Under the pieces are notes generated by a model. That model ran no database searches. It saw nothing but the letters and a program-made list of their open reading frames with translations, and was not told the DNA's origin. From Akkermansia muciniphila (GTDB lineage: Bacteria; Verrucomicrobiota; Verrucomicrobiia; Limisphaerales; UBA9464), in contig CAMDJH010000018.1 of NCBI GenBank assembly GCA_945900455.1, forward strand, positions 1-41,205: DNA of 41,205 nt, in the 5' to 3' direction. Shown piece by piece: positions 1 through 9,652 of this stretch. The position numbers and the translations under genes were made by a program. Every line of letters starts with the position of its first letter. Position 1 is the stretch's first letter.

Positions 1-551
1 TATAAGAGCCACGAGCCCATACTGGGCCGACCCGCGATGAGGGAGCCGGTGTTCATGAACGTATGGGCCGGATCATGATTGATCTGCTCGGTGTGCAGGG
101 ACCGGACGATGCAAAGATCATCCGCCACCGCCCCAATGTGGGGAAACAACTCACTCATTTGCTGGCCCGATTGCCCATAGCGTTTGAATCCCCATTGGGG
201 CCCGAAACACTTGAGCTCCTGCCCTTGCAATTGTGCAATCTGCTGCCCACGCGTAAAGCTCTCCGGCATGGGCTTCCCATGCATTTCCGCCAGCTTGGGC
301 TTGTGATCAAACGTCTCAAGGTGCGAGGGCCCGCCCGCTTGATAGAGATGAATCACCCGCTTGCACCGCGCGGGCAGATGAAGCCTGGGAATCACTCCCG
401 CCCAGCGCTCCTCGGCTCGCGCCCGGACCAGGGACGGGTCGAGCAGACACCCCAACGCAAGACTGCCAATTCCCGTGGAGGCTCGCCCGAGGAAGGCCCG
501 GCGAGTCAGCGCCGCCGGAGGCATCATCATTTTGGAAGAAGCTGAGTTCAT
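1..551 (-). CDS. DUF1501 domain-containing protein (Tat-type signal), N-terminal part; gene runs off the window start
   Basis: Open minus-strand frame from ATG at 551: MNSASSKMMMPPAALTRRAFLGRASTGIGSLALGCLLDP... with twin-Arg-like TRRAFLGR, then IHLYQAGGPSHLETFDHKPKL typical of DUF1501. Confidence 0.85.
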   Translation of the reverse strand, partial: MNSASSKMMMPPAALTRRAFLGRASTGIGSLALGCLLDPSLVRARAEERWAGVIPRLHLPARCKRVIHLYQAGGPSHLETFDHKPKLAEMHGKPMPESFTRGQQIAQLQGQELKCFGPQWGFKRYGQSGQQMSELFPHIGAVADDLCIVRSLHTEQINHDPAHTFMNTGSLIAGRPSMGSWLL

Positions 552-615
552 GGCAACCGGATCGATTCTGCAGATTGGACTTCGGAGCTCGAATTGAGCG
601 CCAAGGTGCTCCCGA

Positions 616-1791
616 CTACGAGCGGAAAAGTAGAACGGCCCTCAATCGATCCAGGTGCGCTTCAATCCGGAATCGCTCTTCAAAATTCCTCCGAAAGACG
701 GCTGGATCCGCCTTCCGGACAACCTCCATCAGCGCCTCGGCGACCTGTTCCGGCGACCGCGGCTCGATCAGACCCGGCTGTCCGGCGGGAACCATTTCCG
801 GAATTGCCCGCCAACGGGTGGTCACGACGGGAAGCCCCCACGCCATCGCCTCGAGGATGTTCAATGGCTGACCCTCGTTCGCGTAATACGTGGGGAATAA
901 AAAAACGTCCGCCTGCCGGAACGCAGTCATTTTTGCTGCCGAATCCAAGAATCCGGTCAACCGGATGGTTTTTCCCCCCTCCTCAACCCTGCACATCCGA
1001 TCGAAATCCAGCTTCTCGACCTCATCAACAAACGTGCCCGCAACCATCAGCATGAACCGAAATCGGTCTCCCGCTGCGGCGAGTTGGCGGTTGGCCAACA
1101 GGATCCCTTCGACCGCAGTGTGAACCCCTTTATCCCGGGTGCACAACGCGAGGAATAATACCCGTACCGTCACCGGCTCGATCCGTTTTTCTGTTTCAGA
1201 GCGGATCTGCTCCCAGCGTGCAGCGCGGTCTGAAGCCAGTCCCCGAGCGTAATCGGGGCACGGGTCAGGAATGCCATTCGGGACCACATCGATTCGTTTT
1301 GGGGACAATCGCGCGGCGTCCGCTTCGTTAAATTGCGACAGCACCAGCGACTGCTCGACGCCGCCAAGCAGCCGGTGACTTATCCAACGCTCCCAAGGGC
1401 GAGCCTTTTCATCCAACCACTCGCCGAGTCCCACCGCATGCCAGTGAAAGATCACTCGGTGAAAAAAAGGACGCATCATCGCCATCACGATCCAATCGCG
1501 ATAAAGAGATCCACGCTTCGGCGGCGACGGAACGTAGTAGAAATTCCGGATCCCGTGACGGAAGCGAAAAGCCAGGGCGCCGAAGCAACAACGCAGTAAC
1601 GTGAGTACTTTCCCAAACCGAAGAGAACCGACATCGCCAAGATCTTCCGACAACCGCACGTTGACGTGGTAACAGATGATATCAGGGTCGGTGCCGCCGG
1701 AGGGCTGACTGAATCCCTCCAGCAGATGCTGCACCATCTGACTCTGACCGTGGTGCGGCGGAGGTGTATGAGCGAAAACCAGGAGTTTCAC
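616..1791 (-). CDS. Glycosyltransferase family 4 (group 1)
   Basis: ORF 391 aa; C-terminal motif ADVFLFPTYYANEGQPLNILEAMAWGLPVVTTRWRAIPEMV typical of GT4. Confidence 0.9.
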   Translation of the reverse strand: MKLLVFAHTPPPHHGQSQMVQHLLEGFSQPSGGTDPDIICYHVNVRLSEDLGDVGSLRFGKVLTLLRCCFGALAFRFRHGIRNFYYVPSPPKRGSLYRDWIVMAMMRPFFHRVIFHWHAVGLGEWLDEKARPWERWISHRLLGGVEQSLVLSQFNEADAARLSPKRIDVVPNGIPDPCPDYARGLASDRAARWEQIRSETEKRIEPVTVRVLFLALCTRDKGVHTAVEGILLANRQLAAAGDRFRFMLMVAGTFVDEVEKLDFDRMCRVEEGGKTIRLTGFLDSAAKMTAFRQADVFLFPTYYANEGQPLNILEAMAWGLPVVTTRWRAIPEMVPAGQPGLIEPRSPEQVAEALMEVVRKADPAVFRRNFEERFRIEAHLDRLRAVLLFRS

Positions 1792-1798
1792 TCGGATT

Positions 1799-2776
1799 TC
1801 ACGAACCCGGTTTCTGGTAGAACGCGTAGAGTCCGAGTCCGCGGCGAGGCCCCCATTTTTTCATCAGCGATGCGCGGTACAGAAGGCAGATGGTTTCCGG
1901 CCACCAGCGGCCGGGAACCGACGGGCGGCGCCCCAGGGCCTCTTCGATTCGCCCCTGAAGGTCCATAAAAAACCGGATGTGCCACCCGTGCCGGATGTCC
2001 GCGCCGGACTCCACCAACCTAAGGCCGGCCTGCTCGCCCAAGCGGGCCAGATCCGCAACTCGCCAACGGGTCAAATGATGCGGCGGCCATTGGTGCGGTT
2101 CGAGTTCACACAAGGCGTGAACTCCATCGTTGTTCGGCACAGAGACACCGAGCCAGCCACCTGGTTGGAGCAAGCTGGCGGCATCCTTCACGAACACCGT
2201 CGGATCGGGGACATGTTCCACCACCTCGAACGCCGTGACGAAACGGAATCGATCGGAGGGATTCTTTGACGCAAAATCCGCCATCGACTTGAGCTGAACA
2301 TCGTGACCATGGGCGCGACAATCCGCCACTGCCGTCGCATTGAGATCGAGCCCGCCCGTCTTCAGTCCCGCAGCCCGCGCCTGGTCGAGGAAAAAACCCG
2401 CGCCGCAGCCGAGGTCGAAGACTTGGGGAAGATGCTGTCGCCGGGCAAATTCGATCGCTCGATCAAAAGCCGGACACGTCTTTGGATAGTATTCCGAAAA
2501 CTGACGCTGTAATTCCCCGTAAAACGCCGAATCCCCCGCAGGTGCCGGATCAAAAAACTGAAACCCACAGGCGCAGCACGCAAGATGCCGGATCACGCCG
2601 TAATCGGCAAAGCAGGCCCGGCCGGCGGGAGACAATTTCACCCCCATCACCGCCCAACTCGTCGCGATCTCCTCCGGCTTCAACGCATCGCGGACAGAAT
2701 GCCGAGTGCCCGAGCACAGGAGACACCGAATCCCGGTTATTTCCTTCTCGGGCAGAAAGTCAATGGAAGCAGGCAT
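1799..2776 (-). CDS. Class I SAM-dependent methyltransferase
   Basis: ORF 325 aa; VFDLGCGAGFFLDQARAAG SAM motif, FVTAFEVVEHVPDP, LLQPGGWLGVSVPN; N-terminal Cys motifs (CLLC, CCACGFQFFDP). Confidence 0.88.
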   Translation of the reverse strand: MPASIDFLPEKEITGIRCLLCSGTRHSVRDALKPEEIATSWAVMGVKLSPAGRACFADYGVIRHLACCACGFQFFDPAPAGDSAFYGELQRQFSEYYPKTCPAFDRAIEFARRQHLPQVFDLGCGAGFFLDQARAAGLKTGGLDLNATAVADCRAHGHDVQLKSMADFASKNPSDRFRFVTAFEVVEHVPDPTVFVKDAASLLQPGGWLGVSVPNNDGVHALCELEPHQWPPHHLTRWRVADLARLGEQAGLRLVESGADIRHGWHIRFFMDLQGRIEEALGRRPSVPGRWWPETICLLYRASLMKKWGPRRGLGLYAFYQKPGS

Positions 2777-2798
2777 GGGGTCGGAACATACGAATCCG

Positions 2799-3398
2799 CT
2801 ACTTCTTAAGCCAGCCTAGAGGGATCGTTTGAGACAACGAGCTGAAGAAGGACTTCTTCTTCACTTCGACAATGCCGGGCATCGCTTCGCAGGCACCATC
2901 GCATTCCGGACAGAATAGCAGCGCGCTCTTCGACCCTCCCGAAATCCGCACGCCGCGGAGCGATGATTTATGGAATGGAAGCGTGCACTGAGTGCACCGG
3001 TGCGTCGCCACCAACGCTGTATTGCGAGTGCAGGCAAGAAGGCCGTCCTCCCGGACCACCACCTGGGGTGCCGCCTCGGTAGGATTTACCGGCTGTGGGA
3101 CATGGATTTCTATCCGCTCCAGTTCCAGATGAAACGGGACGGTGCCCAACTGCAAAATCTGACCGGGATTCAGAATTTGTTCAGTCACCGGTCGATCATC
3201 GATCAGCGTCCCATTTGTCGATTGCAGGTCTCGCACCAGCACCCCGGTTTCGCTCACTGCAATCTCGCAATGAAAACTGGAAACGGACGCGTCCGGGATC
3301 CGGAAATCATTGGTGGGATTGCGACCGAGAGTGTTCAGGCCGGTCCGCAGATCCAGATTCAGCGGCAGAGTAATTCCCCGGAGGATGTAGCGAACCAT
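2799..3398 (-). CDS. FHA domain protein with C-terminal Cys/His-rich (zinc-ribbon-like) segment
   Basis: LNTLGRNPTNDFRIPDASVSSFHCEIAVSETGVLVRDLQSTNGTLID is a canonical FHA domain; followed by C..C and C..C pairs (HRCTQC, FCPEC). Confidence 0.85.
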   Translation of the reverse strand: MVRYILRGITLPLNLDLRTGLNTLGRNPTNDFRIPDASVSSFHCEIAVSETGVLVRDLQSTNGTLIDDRPVTEQILNPGQILQLGTVPFHLELERIEIHVPQPVNPTEAAPQVVVREDGLLACTRNTALVATHRCTQCTLPFHKSSLRGVRISGGSKSALLFCPECDGACEAMPGIVEVKKKSFFSSLSQTIPLGWLKK

Positions 3399-3500
3399 GG
3401 CCGTATTGTTTTCGACAACCTGGGCATCGGGTCGTCCGGTAGGGATCCTTGGAAGAATTCAGCCGCGGAATCAATCCCGAATCGGCCGTACCTTCTTCCC

Positions 3501-5657
3501 TCAACCGGGCAATGGAAACCGAGCGGTCAGCGCATGGACCCGTTGCCTCACCTCATGGGCCGTTGTTGAGTTGGCGATGTCGAGGAGTACTTCACTGATC
3601 ATATCCGCAATGGCCGCCATTTCGGGTTCCTTCATGCCCCGCGTGGTCACCGCCGGCGTGCCGAGTCGAACCCCACTTCCTTCGAATGGGGACCGGGTTT
3701 CGAATGGGATCGTGTTCTTGTTGGTCGTGATCCCCGCTTCGTCGAGCATCAGTTGGCACTGCTTGCCGGTCAGCCCGCGGGCACCGACGTCCACCAACAT
3801 GAGGTGGTTGTCTGTGCCGCCACTGACCAATCGGAATGCGTTTCGCTTCATCCCATCGGCAAGCGCGGCCGCATTCCTAATAATCTGCCGCTGATAGTCG
3901 GTGAAACTGGGCTGCAAGGCCTCCAAGAAACAAACCGCCTTGGCCGCGATAACGTGCATCAGCGGACCGCCCTGAATTCCAGGGAACGCCTGCGAATCGA
4001 TCGTTTTCGCATACTTCTCCCGGCACAGGATCAAGCCGCCGCGCGGACCGCGCAGGGTCTTATGGGTGGTGGTCGTTACAAAATCGGCGTGAGCTACCGG
4101 GCTTGGGTGGAGTCCCGTCGCCACCAGGCCGGCGATGTGAGCAATGTCTGCGAGCATCAACGCGTCCACTTCACGGGCAATCTCCCCCATCCGCTTAAAA
4201 TCAATGATCCGGGAATACGCGCTCGCCCCAACCGTGATCATTTTGGGCCGGTGCTCCCGAGCCAACCGAGCAAGCTGATCATAGTCGATCCGTTCATCCT
4301 CGCGGCGAACCCCGTAATGGATGATCTCGAAGAATTTCCCTGAGAAATTGGCCTTGTTACCGTGAGTGAGATGGCCGCCATGGGACAGATCCATGGTGAG
4401 CATCTTGTCTCCAGGCTTTAGCATGGAAAAATAGACCGCCATGTTGGCGCCGGAGCCGGAATGGGGTTGGACGTTAGCGTGCTCCGCGCCGAACAACTGT
4501 TTCGCACGGTCGATTGCCAACTGCTCGGCAACATCGACAAATTCGCAGCCCCCGTACCAGCGTTTCTTCGGATACCCTTCGGCGTACTTGTTGGTGAGCA
4601 CACTTCCCTGAGTCTCCATCACGGCGGGGCTGGTGAAGTTCTCCGACGCAATGAGTTCAATGTTTTCCTGCTGCCGGCGGCGTTCGTGTTTAATGACTTC
4701 GGCAATCTGAGGATCAACGGATTCGAGTGTGTGGGCCATAGTAGAATCAACTTCCAACTTGTTTACGCGGCGCTCGTGACGGCCGCCTTCAAAATCAGCA
4801 TTCAAAAAGGCCAGGAGAATCTTCCCAGCCTGATCCGGAGTCGATGTTTTCGCCCCAAGACATAAAATGTTCGCGTCGTTGTGACGGCGCGCCAACGCCG
4901 CCATTTCTTCATTGAAGACGAGAGCCGCCCGGATCCCGATAATCTTGTTCGATGCGATGCTCATGCCGATCCCCGTCGCACAGCAAAGCAAGCCGAAATC
5001 CGCTTCTCCCGCCGCAATGAGCTGGGCGACAGAATGGGCGTAGTCCGGATAGTCGCAGGATTCCTTCGAATGAGTCCCCAAATCGAGCACTTCAATCCGG
5101 CGCTCCATCAGGCGGATTTTCAGAACCTCCTTGAGCTCGTACCCGGCATGATCCGCCCCCAAGGCAAACACCATCCCCTTCGCCGTGGTACCACCCGGTT
5201 GTTGTTGATCGATGAATTTCAACGCAGAAGTGATCCCTTGTGCAATCTGGTCGCGACATACCACGTACCCCTCAAGCGGTCCGCCGATCGGATCCGCAAT
5301 ATCCGTGTCGTACCCATCCAGGGTATCGTCGAATTCACGGAGAACGAACGTCTTCTCCGCCGCTTCTGGATACAAAAGACAGACGCCGTCGACGTGCCCG
5401 TGAGTCAGCCCCAATATGTAGTCCGCCTCGCGAACCAGCCGACCCGTGAGCATTTGTGCCCGGTGAGACGAGATATCCAGTCCCCGCTGCCGCATGGCCG
5501 TCACCGCATGGGCGCTCGGGTTCTGACCGTTAATCGCACCCACTCCGGCAGACATCACGCGCCAGCCGGGTTTGTCGGCCAGCGCATGCCGCGCCAGCGC
5601 TTCCGCCATGGGCGATCGGCAAGTGTTGCCGGTGCAAACAAAAAGGATGGTTTTCAT
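3501..5657 (-). CDS. glyA: Single-frame fusion: low-molecular-weight (YwlE-like) phosphatase + ribose-5-phosphate isomerase B + serine hydroxymethyltransferase
   Basis: Continuous [27 protein letters not shown] (LMW-PTP/YwlE), [14 protein letters not shown]...[14 protein letters not shown] (RpiB, from about 5174), [35 protein letters not shown]...[14 protein letters not shown] (GlyA, from ATG at 4739). Confidence 0.9.
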   Translation of the reverse strand: MKTILFVCTGNTCRSPMAEALARHALADKPGWRVMSAGVGAINGQNPSAHAVTAMRQRGLDISSHRAQMLTGRLVREADYILGLTHGHVDGVCLLYPEAAEKTFVLREFDDTLDGYDTDIADPIGGPLEGYVVCRDQIAQGITSALKFIDQQQPGGTTAKGMVFALGADHAGYELKEVLKIRLMERRIEVLDLGTHSKESCDYPDYAHSVAQLIAAGEADFGLLCCATGIGMSIASNKIIGIRAALVFNEEMAALARRHNDANILCLGAKTSTPDQAGKILLAFLNADFEGGRHERRVNKLEVDSTMAHTLESVDPQIAEVIKHERRRQQENIELIASENFTSPAVMETQGSVLTNKYAEGYPKKRWYGGCEFVDVAEQLAIDRAKQLFGAEHANVQPHSGSGANMAVYFSMLKPGDKMLTMDLSHGGHLTHGNKANFSGKFFEIIHYGVRREDERIDYDQLARLAREHRPKMITVGASAYSRIIDFKRMGEIAREVDALMLADIAHIAGLVATGLHPSPVAHADFVTTTTHKTLRGPRGGLILCREKYAKTIDSQAFPGIQGGPLMHVIAAKAVCFLEALQPSFTDYQRQIIRNAAALADGMKRNAFRLVSGGTDNHLMLVDVGARGLTGKQCQLMLDEAGITTNKNTIPFETRSPFEGSGVRLGTPAVTTRGMKEPEMAAIADMISEVLLDIANSTTAHEVRQRVHALTARFPLPG

Positions 5658-5765
5658 GCCGCGGTATTCGCGTTCGGTGAAAGTGAGGGGCACTCGACGG
5701 ACCGTCAACGATTTGCTGAAGTGCGGGTCTTCCCAAGCGCTCCGAAGTCCTGTACCGTTCCGACC

Positions 5766-6341
5766 ATGAATTCAGGTGGATTTATCCGAATCTTTCTCCG
5801 GCCCGTCGCCCGGAGTGTCGCAATTGTCTCCGCTGGCGCCTGCCTCGGCTTGTTTTCGAGAGTGCCAGCCCGTGCTGCCGAATCCTCCGTGAATGCCAAG
5901 ATAGCCCCCAGCAAGGACGCATCCGGCGCAGAGTTCACGGTCGTCGGGTTCGACAAGTTATCCGCATTCAAGTACGAGGTTCCGGACGAAACCAAACCAA
6001 ATCCCGATACCGATAAGGGAGACAGCCAGATTCCGCAGTCGGTCAAGGACTTCAATGGCAAGCGGATCGCACTCAAGGGGTTCATGCTTCCACTCAAAGT
6101 GGAGGGAGGTTTGGTGACGGAACTCCTGATCATGCGGGACCAATCCATGTGCTGCTTTGGAGCCGTTCCAAAGATCAATGAATGGGTGAGTGTCAAAATG
6201 ACGGGGAAGGGCGTAAAACCGGTCATGGATCAGGCCATTACGCTGGTTGGAAAACTGAAAGTCGGAGGAATTAAAGAAAATGGATACCTAGTCGGAATTT
6301 ATGCCATGGACGGTGAGCGCTTGGAAACCCCCGGTAGCTAA
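5766..6341 (+). CDS. DUF3299 domain-containing exported protein
   Basis: 191 aa with N-terminal signal peptide; [45 protein letters not shown] typical of DUF3299; start chosen within the longer ORF 4881-6341. Confidence 0.8.
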   Translation: MNSGGFIRIFLRPVARSVAIVSAGACLGLFSRVPARAAESSVNAKIAPSKDASGAEFTVVGFDKLSAFKYEVPDETKPNPDTDKGDSQIPQSVKDFNGKRIALKGFMLPLKVEGGLVTELLIMRDQSMCCFGAVPKINEWVSVKMTGKGVKPVMDQAITLVGKLKVGGIKENGYLVGIYAMDGERLETPGS

Positions 6342-6462
6342 CGCAACTTCCCGATCCCGGGCTCAACCCGTGGATTAAGTGTCAGGGCGCGGCTTCCCAC
6401 CACGCCTCCCCCTGAACGTCGGCTCCTGTGCGCGGGTTCCTTCCGACCGTGCGAACCCACCC

Positions 6463-7575
6463 ATGATCCAGTTCCGCAATCTCGCCCTCCGGTCAAATCT
6501 CTTCCTGTCCCCGCTGGCCGGCTACACGAACCTGCCGTTTCGGTTGGTCGTCCGGGAGATCGGCGGGCTCGATCTCGCCACCACAGACCTCGTTAACGCT
6601 CGATCACTCCTCGAAAAAAATCCCAAAGCACTCAAACTGATCGAATCCAACGCCCAGGACCAGCCCCTCGCCGTGCAATTGTTCGGATCGGTCCCGGAAG
6701 AAATGCGGGCCGCCTCCCAATACCTGGAGTCAATTGGCGTTGCGTCCATCGACATCAATATGGGCTGCCCCGTTCGCAAAGTCTGCCGAGTCGGCGGTGG
6801 CTCGGCCATGATGACCGAACTTGATCGCACGGCCGCACTCGTCCGCGGAATGGTGGCGGCAGTCCGGATCCCCGTGACCGCAAAAATGCGGCTCGGTTGG
6901 GATGACGACAATCTGACGGCACCGGATCTTGCCCGGGCACTGGAGGACGCCGGCGTTGCGGCTGTTTTCGTTCACGGCCGAACGCGCGAGCAGGGATTCA
7001 CTGGAACCGTAAATTTAAACGGAATCCGAAGAGTGGTTGAGGCCGTAAGTCGAATTCCGGTCATTGGAAATGGCGATGTTACGACGCCGGAAGCCGCGCG
7101 ACACATGCTGATCGAAACCGGTTGTGCGGGCGTAAGCATTGGCAGGGGTGCCTTCTACGATCCCTGGATTTTTCGCCGGACAAACGAATACCTCGCAACA
7201 GGAACGATGCCCGCGGAGCCGACCCTCACCGACCGCCTCCGGATTATGAGCCGCCATCTGGATCGAATGACGGAGGTTTTCGGAGAGGCACACGGTTGCA
7301 TCCTGTTTCGCAAGATCGCACCCTGGTATGCCCGTCGATTCGGCCCCTCGGCCGGATTCAATCAGCGGGTAGTTCGCCTGACATCCCGCGCCGAATACGA
7401 CGACATCGTGACAGACTATCTCCAATGGCGGGCCCAATTCTGCGACGCTGCAGGGCGACTCCTGCCGCGTTTTGAACCTCCACCAATGGTCGCCTCCTTC
7501 CTGCGTGACCGGGAACCCCCATCGGGTCTCCGGGAATCCATCCCGGTACCGAAAGGGCCGGTGGATGTTTGGTGA
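6463..7575 (+). CDS. dus: tRNA-dihydrouridine synthase
   Basis: LSPLAGYTNLPFRLVVREIGG, DINMGCPVRKVCRVGGGSAMM, VTAKMRLGWDD, VFVHGRTREQGFTG, PVIGNGDV: all conserved Dus motifs. Confidence 0.93.
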   Translation: MIQFRNLALRSNLFLSPLAGYTNLPFRLVVREIGGLDLATTDLVNARSLLEKNPKALKLIESNAQDQPLAVQLFGSVPEEMRAASQYLESIGVASIDINMGCPVRKVCRVGGGSAMMTELDRTAALVRGMVAAVRIPVTAKMRLGWDDDNLTAPDLARALEDAGVAAVFVHGRTREQGFTGTVNLNGIRRVVEAVSRIPVIGNGDVTTPEAARHMLIETGCAGVSIGRGAFYDPWIFRRTNEYLATGTMPAEPTLTDRLRIMSRHLDRMTEVFGEAHGCILFRKIAPWYARRFGPSAGFNQRVVRLTSRAEYDDIVTDYLQWRAQFCDAAGRLLPRFEPPPMVASFLRDREPPSGLRESIPVPKGPVDVW

Positions 7576-7674
7576 CCCTAAAGCAATTAGGGGGAAAAGA
7601 CACTCACGAGCCCGCTGCAGCCCCTTCGAAGTCAGCGGAACACGGGGTGCAAAAGCCCGGTGGTCCAAAATACG

Positions 7675-8166
7675 CTACTCGGCCGGCTTTGAAACTCCCG
7701 AGAATGCGATCACCAGGAATGCAACAATGGCCAAACCCAGCAAGACCGCCACGGCGATAAAAATCTTGTTCGCGTTGTTGCTCTTCTTGGTAAACGCCTT
7801 GTTCTTGTCCAGAACAGGTCCTGCCGGGCTGCCTTCGCCAATCTTCACGCCAGCGGGCCGGGCCTGATCCATCTGCTTCTTACCCGACTCGATTCTTAGC
7901 TCAACAACACCGAGCCGCAGCGTTTGCCCCGGCTTCACTGTCCCTTCCTTGATCTGATCCCCATTGATGAAGGTCCCGTTCGTCGAGTTCAGATCTTTGA
8001 CAAAAATTTCGTCACCGATGGACGTCAACTCGCAGTGGTGACTTGAGATGCTCGGATCGGGAAGAACCACCTGGTTATCCTCCACGCGGCCGACACTCGT
8101 CTTCTCCGCGCTGACTTCAATTGTCCGTCCGGAAAGAGGGGAAGTGGTTACGACCAGTTTTGGCAT
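7675..8166 (-). CDS. FHA domain protein with C-terminal transmembrane helix
   Basis: SVGRVEDNQVVLPDPSISSHHCELTSIGDEIFVKDLNSTNGTFING; C-terminal IFIAVAVLLGLAIVAFLVIAF. Confidence 0.85.
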   Translation of the reverse strand: MPKLVVTTSPLSGRTIEVSAEKTSVGRVEDNQVVLPDPSISSHHCELTSIGDEIFVKDLNSTNGTFINGDQIKEGTVKPGQTLRLGVVELRIESGKKQMDQARPAGVKIGEGSPAGPVLDKNKAFTKKSNNANKIFIAVAVLLGLAIVAFLVIAFSGVSKPAE

Positions 8167-8329
8167 AGTCAAATGGTGCCCGCCTGTTTAGCCGGTTTGG
8201 ATAGGGTGAGTCAAACTTCGAATGGTGGAATTGTCGAGCAGCGGCCGCGACAGCCATTCCGCACTACCCGCATTGACTGAATCGGACGATCCATCGAAGT
8301 TTGCTCCCCGAGATCATCCGTCGTCCGTT

Positions 8330-9490
8330 TTACCCACGGCCGACGATCATCTGGCGAAACTCATCAAACAAGAAAGTCGAATCGTGAGGCCCAGGCGACG
8401 CTTCCGGATGGTATTGAACACAAAAGATGGGCTTTTTCTTGTGCCGCAATCCCTCGACGGTCCGGTCGTTTAAGTTGATCCGATTCACGCTGACGTCCGA
8501 CGGGAGTGAGTCGGCATCGACCGCAAAACCATGGTTTTGAGAGGTAATCTCGACCCGCCCAGTCTCAAAGTCCTTTACGGGCTGGTTCGCTCCCCGGTGT
8601 CCAAACTTTAGCTTAAACGTGGTTCCTCCAAACGCCTGGCCGAGGACTTGATGCCCCAGACAAATCCCGAAAATGGGAATGCCGCTTTGAACCAACTCCT
8701 GAACGGTCCGCACCGCATAGTGAAGGGCGGAAGGGTCGCCCGGGCCGTTGGAAAGAAAAATTCCCGCCGGTTTATAATTGAGTGCTTCCGCCGCGGAAGT
8801 GGCAGCCGGGACCACCTGAGTTCGAAATCCGCGCTGCCGCAAACAGCGGAGGATGTTGTACTTCATCCCGAAGTCGAAGGCGACAATCGGAATATCAGCG
8901 ACAGGCAACGGCTTCCGGTAGTCTCTCGGGTTTTGCGCAGAGAACCCCTTGTTGAGATCGAACGCGGCACTCTGCTCATCGTTGGGATCCCAGACAAACG
9001 GTTCCGGATGGGTTACCTCGTTCGCGTAGTCCACCCCCACAAGGCCCGGCCATTCCCTCGCCCGAAACACCGCCTCCGCATCGGACATCTCTTCGGTGGA
9101 TAGGACCCCCTTCAAAGCCCCTCGCACTCGCAGCTTCTTTGTGAGAGCCCGCGTATCCACTCCCTGAATACCGGGAATTCCATTGTCGCTGAGGTACGCC
9201 TCCAGGGACTGGTCTGATCGCCAGTTGCTGACCATCGGTGACAATTCACGAATGACGAATCCAGAAACATGTGGCCGCCAGGACTCCACGTCCACCCGGT
9301 TGACGCCATAGTTGCCGATCAGGGGATACGTCATCGTGACAATCTGCCCCTTGTAGGATGGGTCCGTGAGAATCTCCTGATAGCCCGTCATCGACGTGTT
9401 AAAACACACCTCTCCCACCGTCGTGGCCTTTGCACCAAAAGCCTGACCGTGAAACACAGAACCATCTTCTAAGGCGAGAATTGCATTCAT
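8330..9490 (-). CDS. carA: Carbamoyl-phosphate synthase small subunit
   Basis: LEDGSVFHGQAFGA...GEVCFNTSMTGYQEILTDPSY; GATase class I triad context GIFLSNGPGDPSA, IFGICLGHQVLG, YHPEASPGPHD. Confidence 0.97.
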   Translation of the reverse strand: MNAILALEDGSVFHGQAFGAKATTVGEVCFNTSMTGYQEILTDPSYKGQIVTMTYPLIGNYGVNRVDVESWRPHVSGFVIRELSPMVSNWRSDQSLEAYLSDNGIPGIQGVDTRALTKKLRVRGALKGVLSTEEMSDAEAVFRAREWPGLVGVDYANEVTHPEPFVWDPNDEQSAAFDLNKGFSAQNPRDYRKPLPVADIPIVAFDFGMKYNILRCLRQRGFRTQVVPAATSAAEALNYKPAGIFLSNGPGDPSALHYAVRTVQELVQSGIPIFGICLGHQVLGQAFGGTTFKLKFGHRGANQPVKDFETGRVEITSQNHGFAVDADSLPSDVSVNRINLNDRTVEGLRHKKKPIFCVQYHPEASPGPHDSTFLFDEFRQMIVGRG

Positions 9491-9652
9491 TGCGGACTAC
9501 TGCAAAGCGTCCCCGGATCCGAGGACCGTAAAGAAGAGCCGAGGGTAGGCTTAGCAATTCCACGGTCAACGCCGATGTTGAGCTCTCGCTCAGAGCGGAT
9601 TGACCCGCAGTTTTTGCGTGCGCGAAGGTTTCGGCCATCGTACGTTCGCCGG

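Noticed and set aside
63-545. 160-aa plus-strand ORF
   Set aside because: Antisense to the clear DUF1501 N-terminus; composition fits a shadow ORF
4881-5765. N-terminal extension of ORF 4881-6341
   Set aside because: Antisense to the LMW-PTP/RpiB coding region; the real DUF3299 start with signal peptide is at 5766
8222-8473. 83-aa plus-strand ORF
   Set aside because: Mostly antisense to the carA 3' end
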